A DNA stretch of 64,000 nucleotides from an uncultured Alphaproteobacteria bacterium (GCA_958295725.1 OY282368.1:2130001-2194000), one strand, 5' to 3'; positions 53,795 through 63,418 are shown, counted from the stretch's first letter. Notes: generated by a model not told the origin, from the letters alone. Made by a program: numbers and translations.

Positions 53795-54528
53795 AACTCG
53801 CCCCGCAACAGGGACTTGACCGTCTCGCGTTTCAGCCCGGCGATGGCGGCCGTCGGGTTCAGGCCCTTCGGACAATACGACATGCAGGCCTGGTGGCTGT
53901 GGCACTGATGGCAGCCCGCGTCTCCCGCCGCGGCCGCCAGGTGCTCGCGGCGCGCGCCGTCGCGCGAATCGTTGACCAGCGTCCACACGCGGTTGAGCGC
54001 GGCGGGGCCCAGGTAGTCGGAATTCCACGCGACGACGTCGCAGGCCGCGTAGCACACGCCGCAGCCGATGCATTCGATACCGGCGTCGGCCGCCTGCCGT
54101 TCGCGCGAGCCGGGCGGCACGCGGGCGAACGTCCGCCTGTTGTCGGCGTCCGACGGGACGAACCGGCCGGTCGCGCGTTGCCACTTGTCGAAGAACGGCG
54201 CCATGTCGACCGCGAGGTCGCGGATGACCGGCATGTTGCGAAGCGGCCCGATGCGGACGCGCCCGTTCCCGGCCACGCGGTCGACGCGCGTGCGGCAGGT
54301 CCAGCGGGGGATGCCGTTCACCGTCATGGCGCACGAGCCGCACATGCCGACGCGGCACGCGAACCGGTACGACAGGGTGGGATCGATCCGGCGCTGGACA
54401 TGGGAGACGACGTCCAGGACCGTCTGGTTCTCCCGTCGGGCCACGCGGTAGGGGACGAACTCGCCCGATTCCCGGCCGCGCCAGATCTCGACGACGAGCT
54501 CCGGTTCGGGGGGCTCCCGACCGCTCAT
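53791..54528 (-). CDS. SDH/FRD-like iron-sulfur subunit
   Basis: 245 residues. Plant-type [2Fe-2S] ligands are in CRVGMCGSCAMTVNG and the next WTCRT; the [4Fe-4S] set in ECIGCGVCYAACDV; the [3Fe-4S] set in CHQCHSHQACMSYCPKGLNP. It wires the flavoprotein to the membrane anchors. First gene of the six-gene operon; ATG at 54528. Confidence 0.92.
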   Translation of the reverse strand: MSGREPPEPELVVEIWRGRESGEFVPYRVARRENQTVLDVVSHVQRRIDPTLSYRFACRVGMCGSCAMTVNGIPRWTCRTRVDRVAGNGRVRIGPLRNMPVIRDLAVDMAPFFDKWQRATGRFVPSDADNRRTFARVPPGSRERQAADAGIECIGCGVCYAACDVVAWNSDYLGPAALNRVWTLVNDSRDGARREHLAAAAGDAGCHQCHSHQACMSYCPKGLNPTAAIAGLKRETVKSLLRGEL

Positions 54529-54657
54529 CGCGGGCCGCTTCCCCGCGCGTCGCCCGTCGTTTCCGTCACCGGACGAGAGACCATCGCCGCGCACCTCCTT
54601 CGCGCGGAAACTGCCATGCGCCCGTCTCCGTGACAAGGGACGCGAGATGTCGGCCTG

Positions 54658-55338
54658 TCACGAGCCCCGCTTCAAGGGAGTCGCCAGCACATTGTACACG
54701 TGCTGGTAACGGATTTCGAGCGCACGGGCGATGTCGCTCCTGCTCCAGCCCTTGGCGTCGAGGGCCCTGATTTTGGCGCTCTTGGTCGGGAGCGCCGAGA
54801 TCTCTTTCGGGATCTCCCGCGCTTCCTTGGAGGCGCCTTGGGGGCGGAGGCCTTGTTCCGGGCCGTGCGCCGCCGTCGGCGGCCCCTCGGCGCCGTACCG
54901 CACGACGCGGGCGAGCGCGCGCAACCGCTCGGTCGCTTGCGCGTCCATCTGCTCCACGAGCCGCGTCATGGTGTCGAGCGCCCGCCAGGCATCGTCGTCC
55001 GCCATGTCGAGAGGGCCCTTGTGCGCCCACTTGTTGCGGGTCGCGATCAGCTCGTTGACCCAGGTCCGGTGCTCGCGGCCGAGCTTGCGCCGGAACAACT
55101 CGTTCCACTGCACGTCGATCAGGATCAGGCAGCGGCTGGCGTCGAGCGCCGGGATCAGCGCGTCGTCCTCGCCGCCCGGCGGCAGGCCCCGCTTCTGGTC
55201 GTCGTAGAGGACGCGGCGCACGCCCTGGTCCCACCACTCGTCGGCGTAGCGTGCCCGTAGCTCGGCGGCAACGTAGGGCGCGAGCACCCCGGTCAGGATG
55301 TCGAGCCCCTCGGTGACGCGCAGATAGTTGGTAGTCAT
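54658..55338 (-). CDS. Swt1-family HEPN protein with C-terminal helix-turn-helix
   Basis: 226 residues. The N-terminal part is a Swt1-type HEPN domain: TNYLRVTEGLDILTGVLAPYV, LIDVQWNELFRRKL, and the RNase-like HEPN motif in ATRNKWAHKG (RxxxxH). The C-terminus KIRALDAKGWSRSDIARALE has the look of a DNA-binding helix-turn-helix. Such HEPN domains are found with DUF499/DUF1156 restriction-like gene clusters; the helicase at the right window edge might belong to one, 8 kb away, but the link is weak. A role as a toxin-like RNase or regulator is inferred. Confidence 0.8.
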   Translation of the reverse strand: MTTNYLRVTEGLDILTGVLAPYVAAELRARYADEWWDQGVRRVLYDDQKRGLPPGGEDDALIPALDASRCLILIDVQWNELFRRKLGREHRTWVNELIATRNKWAHKGPLDMADDDAWRALDTMTRLVEQMDAQATERLRALARVVRYGAEGPPTAAHGPEQGLRPQGASKEAREIPKEISALPTKSAKIRALDAKGWSRSDIARALEIRYQHVYNVLATPLKRGS

Positions 55339-55382
55339 CGTATCTCCCCGTTACTCGCGATCCATCGCCTGGACCCGACCTC

Positions 55383-56066
55383 CTAACGCGGCCTGGGGGA
55401 CCACGCTTCCGCCCGCTCCCGGCCCTCCCGGATCTCGGCTTGCGTCATCTTGCGCTCGAGGGCGCGCACGAACGCATGAGCGAAGATCTCGCCCCTGCGC
55501 GCGGCGATGGAGGCCCACATGTAGGCCTCGGCGAGGTCCTTGCGCACGCCCAGTCCCTCGCCGAAGATCACGCTGGCGGCGATCTGCGCCGACTTCTCGC
55601 CCTGCTCGGCCGCCTTCACGATCCAGCGCGCCGCCTTCTCGTCGTCCTGCGGGACGCCCCGGCCGTCCCGGTACAGGTTCCCCAGTTTCATGCTGGCCTT
55701 GGAGTGGCCGGCATCGGCGGCCCGCCGGTACCAGTCGATGGCGGTGGCGTAGTCCCTGGGCACGCCGTCGCCTCGCGCATACATCGCGCCCAGTTCGTAT
55801 TGGGCGTTGGCGTCTCCCTGGTTCGCGGCCTTCAGGTACCAGTCCCTGGCGGCGTTCGGGTCCCGCTCCACGCCCAGGCCCCGGTGGTAGAGATGACCGA
55901 TATTGAACTGGGCGGCCGGGCTCCCCCGGTCCGCCAGGGGCCGCCAGTTCCTGTACGCCGCCGCGTAGTCTCCCTCCTCGTAGGCGACGACGCCCAGCGC
56001 GTACCCGGCCAGCGCCGGCGGGGTCGCCGCCAGGAGGAACATGAACCCCAGTATCGGACGCCACAT
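55383..56066 (-). CDS. Exported Sel1-repeat protein
   Basis: 227 residues. Signal peptide MWRPILGFMFLLAATPPALA, then five or so Sel1 repeats (for example NIGHLYHRGLGVERDPNAARDWYLKAANQGDANAQYELGAMYARGDG). Likely a periplasmic protein-binding scaffold. ATG 56066 puts the signal at the N-terminus; the frame extends to 56087. It resembles the Sel1 part of the FGE-fold protein at 28.4 kb in kind, not in detail. Confidence 0.88.
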   Translation of the reverse strand: MWRPILGFMFLLAATPPALAGYALGVVAYEEGDYAAAYRNWRPLADRGSPAAQFNIGHLYHRGLGVERDPNAARDWYLKAANQGDANAQYELGAMYARGDGVPRDYATAIDWYRRAADAGHSKASMKLGNLYRDGRGVPQDDEKAARWIVKAAEQGEKSAQIAASVIFGEGLGVRKDLAEAYMWASIAARRGEIFAHAFVRALERKMTQAEIREGRERAEAWSPRPR

Positions 56067-56167
56067 CGCGCCCCGAGTGTACTCCAAGTCGGGCGCCCGC
56101 CGATGCGCCCGGTCGATGTGCTACAAGAGCCGCGCCACGCCGGTCGCCGGCGACGCGGGAGGAGGCG

Positions 56168-57313
56168 ATGGGGCCTCTCGAGGGGATCAGGATCGTCGAG
56201 TTCGCGGGTCTGGGACCGGCGCCGTTCTGCGCCATGCTGCTCGCCGACCTGGGCGCCGGGATCGTCAGGATCGATCGCCGGCAGGCCCTCGCCGGACGGA
56301 TCGACCACGATCCCCGGACGCAGGTCATGAACCGGGGGCGGCGATCCATCGCCGTCGATCTCAAGAATCCGGCCGGCCGGGACGCCGTCCTTCGCCTGAT
56401 CGACCGGGCGGAGGCGCTGATCGAAGGCTATCGTCCCGGCGTCATGGAGCGGCTCGGGCTCGGTCCGGACGTCTGCATGGAGCGGAACGCCCGCCTGGTC
56501 TACGGGCGCATGACCGGCTGGGGACAGGAAGGACCTCTCGCCTCGGCGCCCGGTCACGACATCAACTACATCGCCCTGACCGGCGCGCTGCACGCGATCG
56601 GCCGCGAGGGCGGGCCGCCGACGCCGCCGCTCAATCTCGTGGGCGACTTCGGCGGCGGCGCCTACCTCGCGATGGGGATCCTGGCCGCGCTACTCGAGGC
56701 GCGGACGTCGGGAAGGGGGCAGGTCGTGGACGCCGCCATGATCGACGCCGCGGCCTCGATGATGGCCTACGTCTTCGGCTTCCGCGCCGCCGGCGCCTGG
56801 GTGGACGCGCGCGGCCGCAATTACCTGGATACGGGCGCGCCGTTCTACGACGCCTACGAGACCGGGGACGGCAGGTGGATCGCCATCGGCTCCGTGGAGG
56901 CGAAGTTCTGGGAGCGGACGTGGCGCCTTCTCGGTCTCGACGTCGAGCGAATGCCCCCCCAGCACGACCGCGACGCCTGGGCGGGAACGAAGGAGACGGT
57001 CGCGGCGGCCGTCCGCCGGAAGACGCGGGACGAATGGATGCGGATCTTCGACGGCGAGGAAGTCTGCGTCGCGCCCGTCCTCTCGCTGTCGGAGGTGGCC
57101 GATCACCCGCATATCGCCGCCCGCGGGACCGTCGCCGATGTCGACGGCGTCGTTCAGCCCGCCCCCGCGCCCCGGTTCAGCCGCACCGGGGCGGAGATCG
57201 GCGGCCCGCCGCCCGCGCGGGGCGAGCACAGCGACGAGGTCCTGCGCGACTGGGGTTTCGACGAATCGGAGATCTCGGCGTTGAAGGAGAGCGGGGCGGT
57301 CCTCCAGGGCTAG
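56168..57313 (+). CDS. CaiB/BaiF-type CoA transferase (alpha-methylacyl-CoA racemase-like)
   Basis: 381 residues. LEGIRIVEFAGLGPAPFCAMLLADLGA starts it; GRMTGWGQEGPLASAPGHDINYIALTGALHAIGR carries the His-Asp pattern of AMACR-type racemases, and NLVGDFGGGAYLAMGILAAL follows. Most likely racemises 2-methylacyl-CoA thioesters before beta-oxidation. ATG 56168 with GGAGG upstream. Confidence 0.9.
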   Translation: MGPLEGIRIVEFAGLGPAPFCAMLLADLGAGIVRIDRRQALAGRIDHDPRTQVMNRGRRSIAVDLKNPAGRDAVLRLIDRAEALIEGYRPGVMERLGLGPDVCMERNARLVYGRMTGWGQEGPLASAPGHDINYIALTGALHAIGREGGPPTPPLNLVGDFGGGAYLAMGILAALLEARTSGRGQVVDAAMIDAAASMMAYVFGFRAAGAWVDARGRNYLDTGAPFYDAYETGDGRWIAIGSVEAKFWERTWRLLGLDVERMPPQHDRDAWAGTKETVAAAVRRKTRDEWMRIFDGEEVCVAPVLSLSEVADHPHIAARGTVADVDGVVQPAPAPRFSRTGAEIGGPPPARGEHSDEVLRDWGFDESEISALKESGAVLQG

Positions 57314-57327
57314 TCCTTGAGGCGCGC

Positions 57328-58134
57328 CTACTCGGCCGCCCGGTTCATCTGCCGGGGCCCGGCGAAGCTGAGATGCGCGCGCAACGCCTCGGTCTCGAAC
57401 ACGTTGCCCGGCAGCACGTTGGCGATGTTCACGTCCGGCCCGAATTCGTCGATCAGGAATTTCTTGAGGAAGATCACCTCGGTCGTCGTGGTTCCCTTGA
57501 TCCACGCGCCGGGGAGCTCGAAGAACACCTTGCCGACGTCCAGCCCATTGGCCAGGTCGCCGATCAGCGGCTTGTTGGGCTCTCCGTCCTCGACCAGCTC
57601 GGCAGCCTCGACGAGGACGACGTCCGCGCCCGCATCGAAGAACTCGTTGGCCTGCTCGATCAGGGTCTCGGCGGTCGTCACGTCGTGCTTCGATCCGACC
57701 TCTCCATGAACGTGCAGCCCGCGGTCGACGGCGATCTCCGTGATCTCGCGACGGTCCTGGCTCGACAGCGGCACCACGTTGTCGGAAACCTCGATGGCGC
57801 CGACGCCGAGGCGTTTCGCCTCCTCGCAGTAGGGCTTCACCCCTTCGAGGCCCTGGGTGCCGAACACGAACTCGAGGAACTGGCCGCCGAGAAAGGGCTC
57901 TATCCCGTGATCCTCGTAGATCGAGATCTTTCGCCGCAAGTAGTCCTCTTCGTAGAGGCGGGCCGTGCCGACGACGAACTTGGCGATGTCCACGTAGGGC
58001 GCGACCAGGCCCAGGAGGTCTTCCTGCTCGCGAACGGGGATGCCCCAGTCCATCATCATCGTCCGGCCCCTGTCGCGCGGTTTCGTCGTGCTGCGGTCGG
58101 GGGGCAGCGGGATCATCGAGAATGCCTGGGCCAT
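57328..58134 (-). CDS. ComA-family phosphosulfolactate synthase-like protein
   Basis: 268 residues, TIM-barrel of the ComA family that adds sulfite to phosphoenolpyruvate. MDWGIPVREQEDLLGLVAPYVDIAKFVVGTARL near the start, FLGGQFLEFVF, EVSDNVVPLS and VLVEAAELV are recognisable. In archaea ComA begins coenzyme M synthesis; bacterial members also serve sulfolactate or have unproven roles. No ComB/ComC seen here. Convergent with the CoA transferase. Confidence 0.87.
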   Translation of the reverse strand: MAQAFSMIPLPPDRSTTKPRDRGRTMMMDWGIPVREQEDLLGLVAPYVDIAKFVVGTARLYEEDYLRRKISIYEDHGIEPFLGGQFLEFVFGTQGLEGVKPYCEEAKRLGVGAIEVSDNVVPLSSQDRREITEIAVDRGLHVHGEVGSKHDVTTAETLIEQANEFFDAGADVVLVEAAELVEDGEPNKPLIGDLANGLDVGKVFFELPGAWIKGTTTTEVIFLKKFLIDEFGPDVNIANVLPGNVFETEALRAHLSFAGPRQMNRAAE

Positions 58135-58283
58135 GTCCGTCCCTTTCGATTGCCTTCGGCCTCGCCCGTCCGGGCGCGTGGGTTTCCGGCGGCATCATAT
58201 TGGGGACGGCGTCGGCTGTCATGGACATCGCCGGCTTCCGTCGGGATAATCCCGCTCGCTGCCGCCAGCCGTTCGAGGCCGAC

Positions 58284-58778
58284 GTGACCCGCGACCTTCT
58301 TCTGGCCGTCCTGATACTGGCCGTCTGTTCGGCGCGGAGTCCCGCCGCGTCGGGACACGAGGCCGTGGCCGGCGACATCGCGATCGCCCACCCGTGGGCG
58401 CGGGCCTCGCTGTCGGTGAAAGCGCGAAACGGCACGGCCTACCTCGCGGTGCGCAACTCCGGATCCCGGACCGAGCGCCTGACCGGCGCGTCGACCTACA
58501 TCGCGGATCGCGCGGAGCTGCACGCCCACGAGACGGAGGGGAGCGTGATCAGGATGCGCCGCGTCGAGGCCATCGAGATTCCGGCCGGTGGAACGGTCGA
58601 GCTCGCGCCCGGCGGCCCGCACGTCATGCTGATGGGGCTCCGGACGCCGCTGGTGAAGGGCATGACCTTTCCTCTGACGCTCGTGTTCGAATCGGCGGGA
58701 GAAGTCGACGTCGATGTCGTCATCGAGGCCGCCGCGACGCGACGGGGAGAAACGGGTCACGGCGGACACGCGAAATAG
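58284..58778 (+). CDS. Periplasmic copper chaperone PCu(A)C
   Basis: 164 residues. Signal peptide (TRDLLLAVLILAVCSARSPA) then AHPWARASLSVKARNGTAYLAVRN; the copper motif Hx..M..H.M is spread over LHAHETEGSVIRMRRVEAIEIP and PGGPHVMLMGL. It delivers Cu(I), for example to cytochrome oxidase. GTG 58284 gives the cleanest signal; the frame runs further upstream. Confidence 0.88.
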   Translation: MTRDLLLAVLILAVCSARSPAASGHEAVAGDIAIAHPWARASLSVKARNGTAYLAVRNSGSRTERLTGASTYIADRAELHAHETEGSVIRMRRVEAIEIPAGGTVELAPGGPHVMLMGLRTPLVKGMTFPLTLVFESAGEVDVDVVIEAAATRRGETGHGGHAK

Positions 58779-58806
58779 GGCGCCGGCCACTGCTCGACGG
58801 AACCCG

Positions 58807-60369
58807 ATGGTGCTCAGGCTGATCGACTATTTCGACCGCGGCGTCTCGCTGGACCCGGAGCGGGACTGCCTCGTCCAGGACGACCGAAGCCTCGCGTTCG
58901 GCGAGGTCCAGCGGCTCACGCACAGGATCGGCAACGCTCTCATCGCCGCAGGGATCACCAGGGGCCATCAGGCCGCCGTCTACAGCCCGAACGACGCCAT
59001 GGCGTTCGTCTGCGTGCTGGGGATCCTGCGGGCGGGCGCGGCGTGGGTGCCGATCAACGCGCGCGGCGCGCTGGCGGAGAACGTCCACATCCTTCGCGAC
59101 AGCGGTTGCGAGCTCCTCTTCTATCACGGCGCGTTCGAGGAACGGGTGTCCGAGATCCGGGACCGCGCGCCCGGTATCCGCGCGTTCGTCCGCGTGGACC
59201 GCCGGGGCGACGGCGCGCCGTCGCTCGACGACTGGATCGCCGGCCACGACGACCGCGCGCCCCATGTCCCTTGCGGCCCGCGCGACTACGCGGCCATCCG
59301 GTATACCGGGGGCACCACGGGCGTTCCCAAGGGCGTTCCCCTCACTCACCTCAACTTCGCCTTCATGCTCGCCAACGCCTCGGCCGCCATGCCTTACGAG
59401 GACCCGCCCGTCTATCTCGCGGCGGCGCCGATGACGCACGTGGCAGGGGCGATGTCGTTGATGCTGCTGCCGCACGGCGCGACGATCGTCGTCGTCGAGC
59501 GGCCCGACCCCGAGGTCATGATGGAGGCGATCGAGAAGCGCCGGGTGACGACGGTGTTCCTGCCGCCCACCGCGATCTACACGTGGCTGGCCCATCCCGG
59601 GGCGCGCGACCGCGATTACTCGAGCCTCAGGTATTTCCACTACGCGGCGTCGCCGATGTCTCCGGACAAGCTCAGGGAGGCCATCGAGGTCTTCGGACCC
59701 GTCATGTCGCAGTCCTACGGGCAGACGGAGTCGCCCTTCATCAGCACCTATTTCTCGAAGCGGGACCATGCGGAAGCCTGCCGCGACCCCGCCAAGGCGC
59801 ACCGTCTGCGCAGCGCCGGCCGGCCGAGCCTCTTCACGGCGGTCGAGATCATGGACGACGGCGGCGGTATCCTGGAGTCTGGCGAGGTCGGCGAAATCGT
59901 GACGCGCGGCGGGATCGTCATGGACGGCTACTACAAGCGCCCGGACGCGACCGCGGAGGTCTCCGCGCACGGTTGGCATCACACGAACGACATCGGCTAC
60001 AAGGACGAGGATGGATACGTCTATATCGTCGACCGCAAGCGGGACATGATCGTTTCCGGCGGGTTCAACGTCTGGCCGAGCGAGATCGAGAACGCGATCC
60101 TGACGCTCCCGGAGGTTCGCGACTGCGCGGTGATCGGGGTTCCGGACGAGAAGTGGGGCGAGGCCGTCAAGGCGGTCGTCGAGCTCAAGCCGGGGCGGCG
60201 CGTCTCCGGGGACGATGTCGTCTCGCTGTGCAGGGACAGGCTGGGCGGCGTGAAGGCGCCGAAGACCGTGGAGTTCTGGGACGAGCTGCCGCGGAGCGCG
60301 GTCGGCAAGGTCCTGAAGAAGGACATCCGCGAGCAGTTCTGGGCCGGCCGGGAACGCCGCGTGGGCTGA
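58807..60369 (+). CDS. AMP-forming acyl-CoA synthetase
   Basis: 520-residue ANL-family ligase. The P-loop-like YTGGTTGVPKGVPLTH (about 180-195), AASPMSPDKL, SYGQTESPF, GWHHTNDIGYKDEDGYVYIVDRKRDMIVSGGFNVWPSEIE and the C-terminal catalytic lysine in PRSAVGKVLKKDI are all in place. It activates a carboxylic acid to acyl-CoA. ATG 58807, 28 bases after the chaperone. Confidence 0.93.
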   Translation: MVLRLIDYFDRGVSLDPERDCLVQDDRSLAFGEVQRLTHRIGNALIAAGITRGHQAAVYSPNDAMAFVCVLGILRAGAAWVPINARGALAENVHILRDSGCELLFYHGAFEERVSEIRDRAPGIRAFVRVDRRGDGAPSLDDWIAGHDDRAPHVPCGPRDYAAIRYTGGTTGVPKGVPLTHLNFAFMLANASAAMPYEDPPVYLAAAPMTHVAGAMSLMLLPHGATIVVVERPDPEVMMEAIEKRRVTTVFLPPTAIYTWLAHPGARDRDYSSLRYFHYAASPMSPDKLREAIEVFGPVMSQSYGQTESPFISTYFSKRDHAEACRDPAKAHRLRSAGRPSLFTAVEIMDDGGGILESGEVGEIVTRGGIVMDGYYKRPDATAEVSAHGWHHTNDIGYKDEDGYVYIVDRKRDMIVSGGFNVWPSEIENAILTLPEVRDCAVIGVPDEKWGEAVKAVVELKPGRRVSGDDVVSLCRDRLGGVKAPKTVEFWDELPRSAVGKVLKKDIREQFWAGRERRVG

Positions 60370-60409
60370 CGCCCGGCAGCGGACGAGCGGCGAACGGACG
60401 GAAGGACGG

Positions 60410-61273
60410 ATGAGCGGCATCAAGGCCAGATGGGAGTTGATCCTGCTCCCGCCGCTCGCGCTCACGGTGGTTCTGCTGGTCGCGTCGCAGTTCATCTTCA
60501 TCAAGGGCAGCTTCCACAGGGACCTCGGCTACGGCGACCTCTCGACGACCTACGAGCTCGTCAACTACCTCAGGGCCTTCTCCGATCCCTACTACCTGAA
60601 CGTCCTGCTGCTCTCGATCAACATCTCGGCCGCGGCGACCGTCCTCACCATGGTCTGCGCGACGCCCGTCGCCTACATCATCGCGCGCATGACGTCCCGC
60701 TGGGCGATGCTGTTCCTGGCCCTGGTGGTGGTCGCGCAGTTCGTGACCATCGCCATCAAGGTCCTGGGGCTCATCGTGCTGTTCAGCCCCGACGGGATCG
60801 TCAACCGCGTGTTCCTGGCGCTCGGCCTGATCGAGGAGACGTTCACCATCCTCGGCACTTACGCCGGGGTCGTCACCGGGCTCATGTACTACTCGCTCGG
60901 CTTCGCGGTGCTGCTGATCTACAGCATCGTCCTGACCATTCCCCGGAGCCTCGAGGAAGCGGCCCAGATTCACGGCGCGGGACGGATCGACGTCTACCGG
61001 CGGATCATCCTGCCCCTGACGACGCCGGGAATCGTCGTCTGCTCGCTGATGGTCTTCAACATCAGCATCGGCGGCTTCGCGTCGACGGCGCTCATCGGCG
61101 CCGGCAAGATCGTGACCCTGCCGGTCATCGTGCAGCAGAGCGTCATCGTGAACACGAACTACGGCATGGGGGCGGCGCTGGCCGTCGTCCTGCTCGGCGC
61201 CGTGGTGCTCATCAACCTGTTCTCGGTGGCGCTGGTGAAGCGTTTCCGCCGCGGCCAGGCGATCACGGTCTGA
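60410..61273 (+). CDS. ABC transporter permease (PotB type)
   Basis: 287 residues, six membrane helices. The EAA loop IPRSLEEAAQIHGAGRIDVYRRIILPLTTPG (about 181-205) contacts an ATPase. First permease of a spermidine/putrescine-type importer. ATG 60410; 40 bases after the synthetase, so possibly the same transcript. Confidence 0.93.
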   Translation: MSGIKARWELILLPPLALTVVLLVASQFIFIKGSFHRDLGYGDLSTTYELVNYLRAFSDPYYLNVLLLSINISAAATVLTMVCATPVAYIIARMTSRWAMLFLALVVVAQFVTIAIKVLGLIVLFSPDGIVNRVFLALGLIEETFTILGTYAGVVTGLMYYSLGFAVLLIYSIVLTIPRSLEEAAQIHGAGRIDVYRRIILPLTTPGIVVCSLMVFNISIGGFASTALIGAGKIVTLPVIVQQSVIVNTNYGMGAALAVVLLGAVVLINLFSVALVKRFRRGQAITV

Positions 61274-61289
61274 GGCGGGACGACGCGCG

Positions 61290-62123
61290 ATGTCGAGCTC
61301 CCGCGCGCGCGCCAGGCTGGTCTCGACCGGCTCGCGGTCTCTGGTTCTCGCCGCGGTCTACGTCTTCCTGTTCTCGCCGATCGTCATCGTCGCGGCCTCC
61401 TCGTTCGACTACGGGGAGCGGGCCTACGTGGTGTTCCCGCCGGAGCGTTTCACCTTCGACGCCTATCTCAACATCCCCGACTACATCGTCGACGGCATCT
61501 ACCTGAGCGTCACGGTCGGGCTCGCGGCGGCGCTCGGCGCCTCGGCGATCGGCATCCCGGCGGCGCTGGGCCTCGTGCGCGGCAACATCGTGGGCAAGTC
61601 CGCGATCATGACGTTGTTCCGCGTGCCCTTGCAGATTCCGGGCGTGGTCATGGGCCTCGCCTTCCTGCAGGCCTACTACGCCATCGGCGCCGCGACCGGA
61701 TGGTACGCCAACGGGACGTTCGTCGGACTCGCCATCGCCCACATATTCGCGGCGACGCCGTTCGTCGTCGGGGCCGTCGCGCCGGTGCTCCAGCGCTTCC
61801 AGCCGACGCTGGAGGAAGCCGCGCAAACGCTCGGGGCCAGCCGGTGGACGACCTTCCGGCGGATCACCCTGCCGTTGATCGCTCCCGGCGTCTTCGCCGG
61901 CAGCCTGTATGCGTTCATGGTGTCGTTCGGCGATGTTCCCATCGCCATATTCCTGTCCAAGCCGGGGACGTCGACCTTCCCGGTCGAGGTCTTTCTCGCG
62001 CTCGAGCAGGAATTCGACACGACGGTGCTCGCCGCGTCGACCGTCGTCGTCGTCTTTTCCCTGATCGTGCTGCTCGTCATTCAGCGGTTCAGCGGCCTCG
62101 ACGTCTTCGTCCGCACGAGGTGA
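61290..62123 (+). CDS. ABC transporter permease (PotC type)
   Basis: 277 residues, six helices, EAA loop LEEAAQTLGASRWTTFRRITLPLIAPG. Partner of the PotB-type permease, 16 bases downstream of it. ATG 61290. Confidence 0.93.
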   Translation: MSSSRARARLVSTGSRSLVLAAVYVFLFSPIVIVAASSFDYGERAYVVFPPERFTFDAYLNIPDYIVDGIYLSVTVGLAAALGASAIGIPAALGLVRGNIVGKSAIMTLFRVPLQIPGVVMGLAFLQAYYAIGAATGWYANGTFVGLAIAHIFAATPFVVGAVAPVLQRFQPTLEEAAQTLGASRWTTFRRITLPLIAPGVFAGSLYAFMVSFGDVPIAIFLSKPGTSTFPVEVFLALEQEFDTTVLAASTVVVVFSLIVLLVIQRFSGLDVFVRTR

Positions 62124-62265
62124 ACGCCGCGCGTCCGGCCGTTCCGGCGCGGCGGTTGGACGACGCGGCGTCGCGGGACTAGAGTCCCCCTGCGTTCGGG
62201 AATCGTCGGCGTCCGTCTCGTGGTGCTTGGCGTGTGGCCGGACGAGCACCACAGGGAGGAACAGC

Positions 62266-63339
62266 ATGAATTCCAGGACAGCAATCCGGTTGTCGGCCGC
62301 CGGCCTCGTCGCCGCGAGCCTGGCGACCGCCGGCGCGGGACCGGCCCTCGCCGGCATGTTCGATGGCGTCGAAGTCCGCGTCGCGAGCTTCGGCGGCAAA
62401 TGGCGCAACCTGATCGAGTCGACGGTCGGCGAGGCCTTCGCCGCGGAAGGCGGCAAGATGGTCTACGTCGCCGGGTCGCCGAGCCCCCATTTCGGCAAGC
62501 TGGTGGCGTCGCGCGGCGCCGAGCCGCCGTTCGACCTGATGGAAACGACGGACGACTTCCTGCCGCCGCTGTTGGCGAAGGGCTACCTCGACGAGATCGA
62601 CTACGGCAGGGTTCCCAACGCCTCGGCGCTGGCCGAACGGGACCGGTCGAAGCACTGGGTGAAGACCTGGACCACCCAGTCGGCCATCATCTACAACACC
62701 GAGAAGTTCGAGGAGCACGGCATTCCGGCGCCGAGGAAGTACGCGGACCTGAAGCATCCCAAGCTCCAGGGCAAGATATCGGTGCCCGACATCGCCGGCG
62801 GCGGCGTGATGCCCTGTCTCGTCGGCATGGCCCTGGAGGGCGGCGGCGACGAATCCAACATCGACCCGGCGCTCGACCTGATCGCCAGCCTCGAGGTCAA
62901 GGCCTTCTGGAAGTCGAACTCGGCGCTCCGCACCCTGCTCAAGAGCGGGGACGTCTGGGCCGCCTGCGCCGGCGTCCACACCATGGGCCGTCTTCTGGGC
63001 GCGGCGCCGTTGTGGGCGACGCACGTCGAGGTCAAGCCCGGCGTCTTCGGCGTGCTCAAGCAGGGGTGGCTGGTCAAGATCAAGGGCGGCAAGAACGACG
63101 CGGCCCGCGACTGGATCGTCAACCGGTTCATCAGCAAGCAACACCAGCGCGGCGTCATGAAGGGCTGGCTGCTGTCCTCGCGGGAGGACGTCCTCGCCGA
63201 CTACGCCTCGGAACCCGGCATGGACTTCATGCGGCTGAAGCCCGACGAGGTCGCGAACATGTACTCGATCGATTTCTCGAAGGTCGACCGCACGGTCTAC
63301 ACGGAGAAGTGGAACCGCAAGGTGAGCGCAGGCTCCTGA
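62266..63339 (+). CDS. ABC transporter substrate-binding protein (PotD/PotF type)
   Basis: 357 residues. Signal peptide (SAAGLVAASLATAGAGPALA) and periplasmic-binding fold: VRVASFGGKWRNLIES, WTTQSAIIYNTEKFEEHGIP and AARDWIVNRFISKQHQ. Captures a polyamine-like or other small organic substrate for the two permeases. AGGGAGG lies seven bases before ATG. The ATP-binding subunit is absent downstream, where a helicase gene begins instead. Confidence 0.92.
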   Translation: MNSRTAIRLSAAGLVAASLATAGAGPALAGMFDGVEVRVASFGGKWRNLIESTVGEAFAAEGGKMVYVAGSPSPHFGKLVASRGAEPPFDLMETTDDFLPPLLAKGYLDEIDYGRVPNASALAERDRSKHWVKTWTTQSAIIYNTEKFEEHGIPAPRKYADLKHPKLQGKISVPDIAGGGVMPCLVGMALEGGGDESNIDPALDLIASLEVKAFWKSNSALRTLLKSGDVWAACAGVHTMGRLLGAAPLWATHVEVKPGVFGVLKQGWLVKIKGGKNDAARDWIVNRFISKQHQRGVMKGWLLSSREDVLADYASEPGMDFMRLKPDEVANMYSIDFSKVDRTVYTEKWNRKVSAGS

Positions 63340-63418
63340 CCCGGACGCGTTTCGGATACCGGCGCTCCGCCCGGCGGCGGGGCGCCGTTCCGTCCGGCGG
63401 CGGCCGGAGGCTTCGGCC

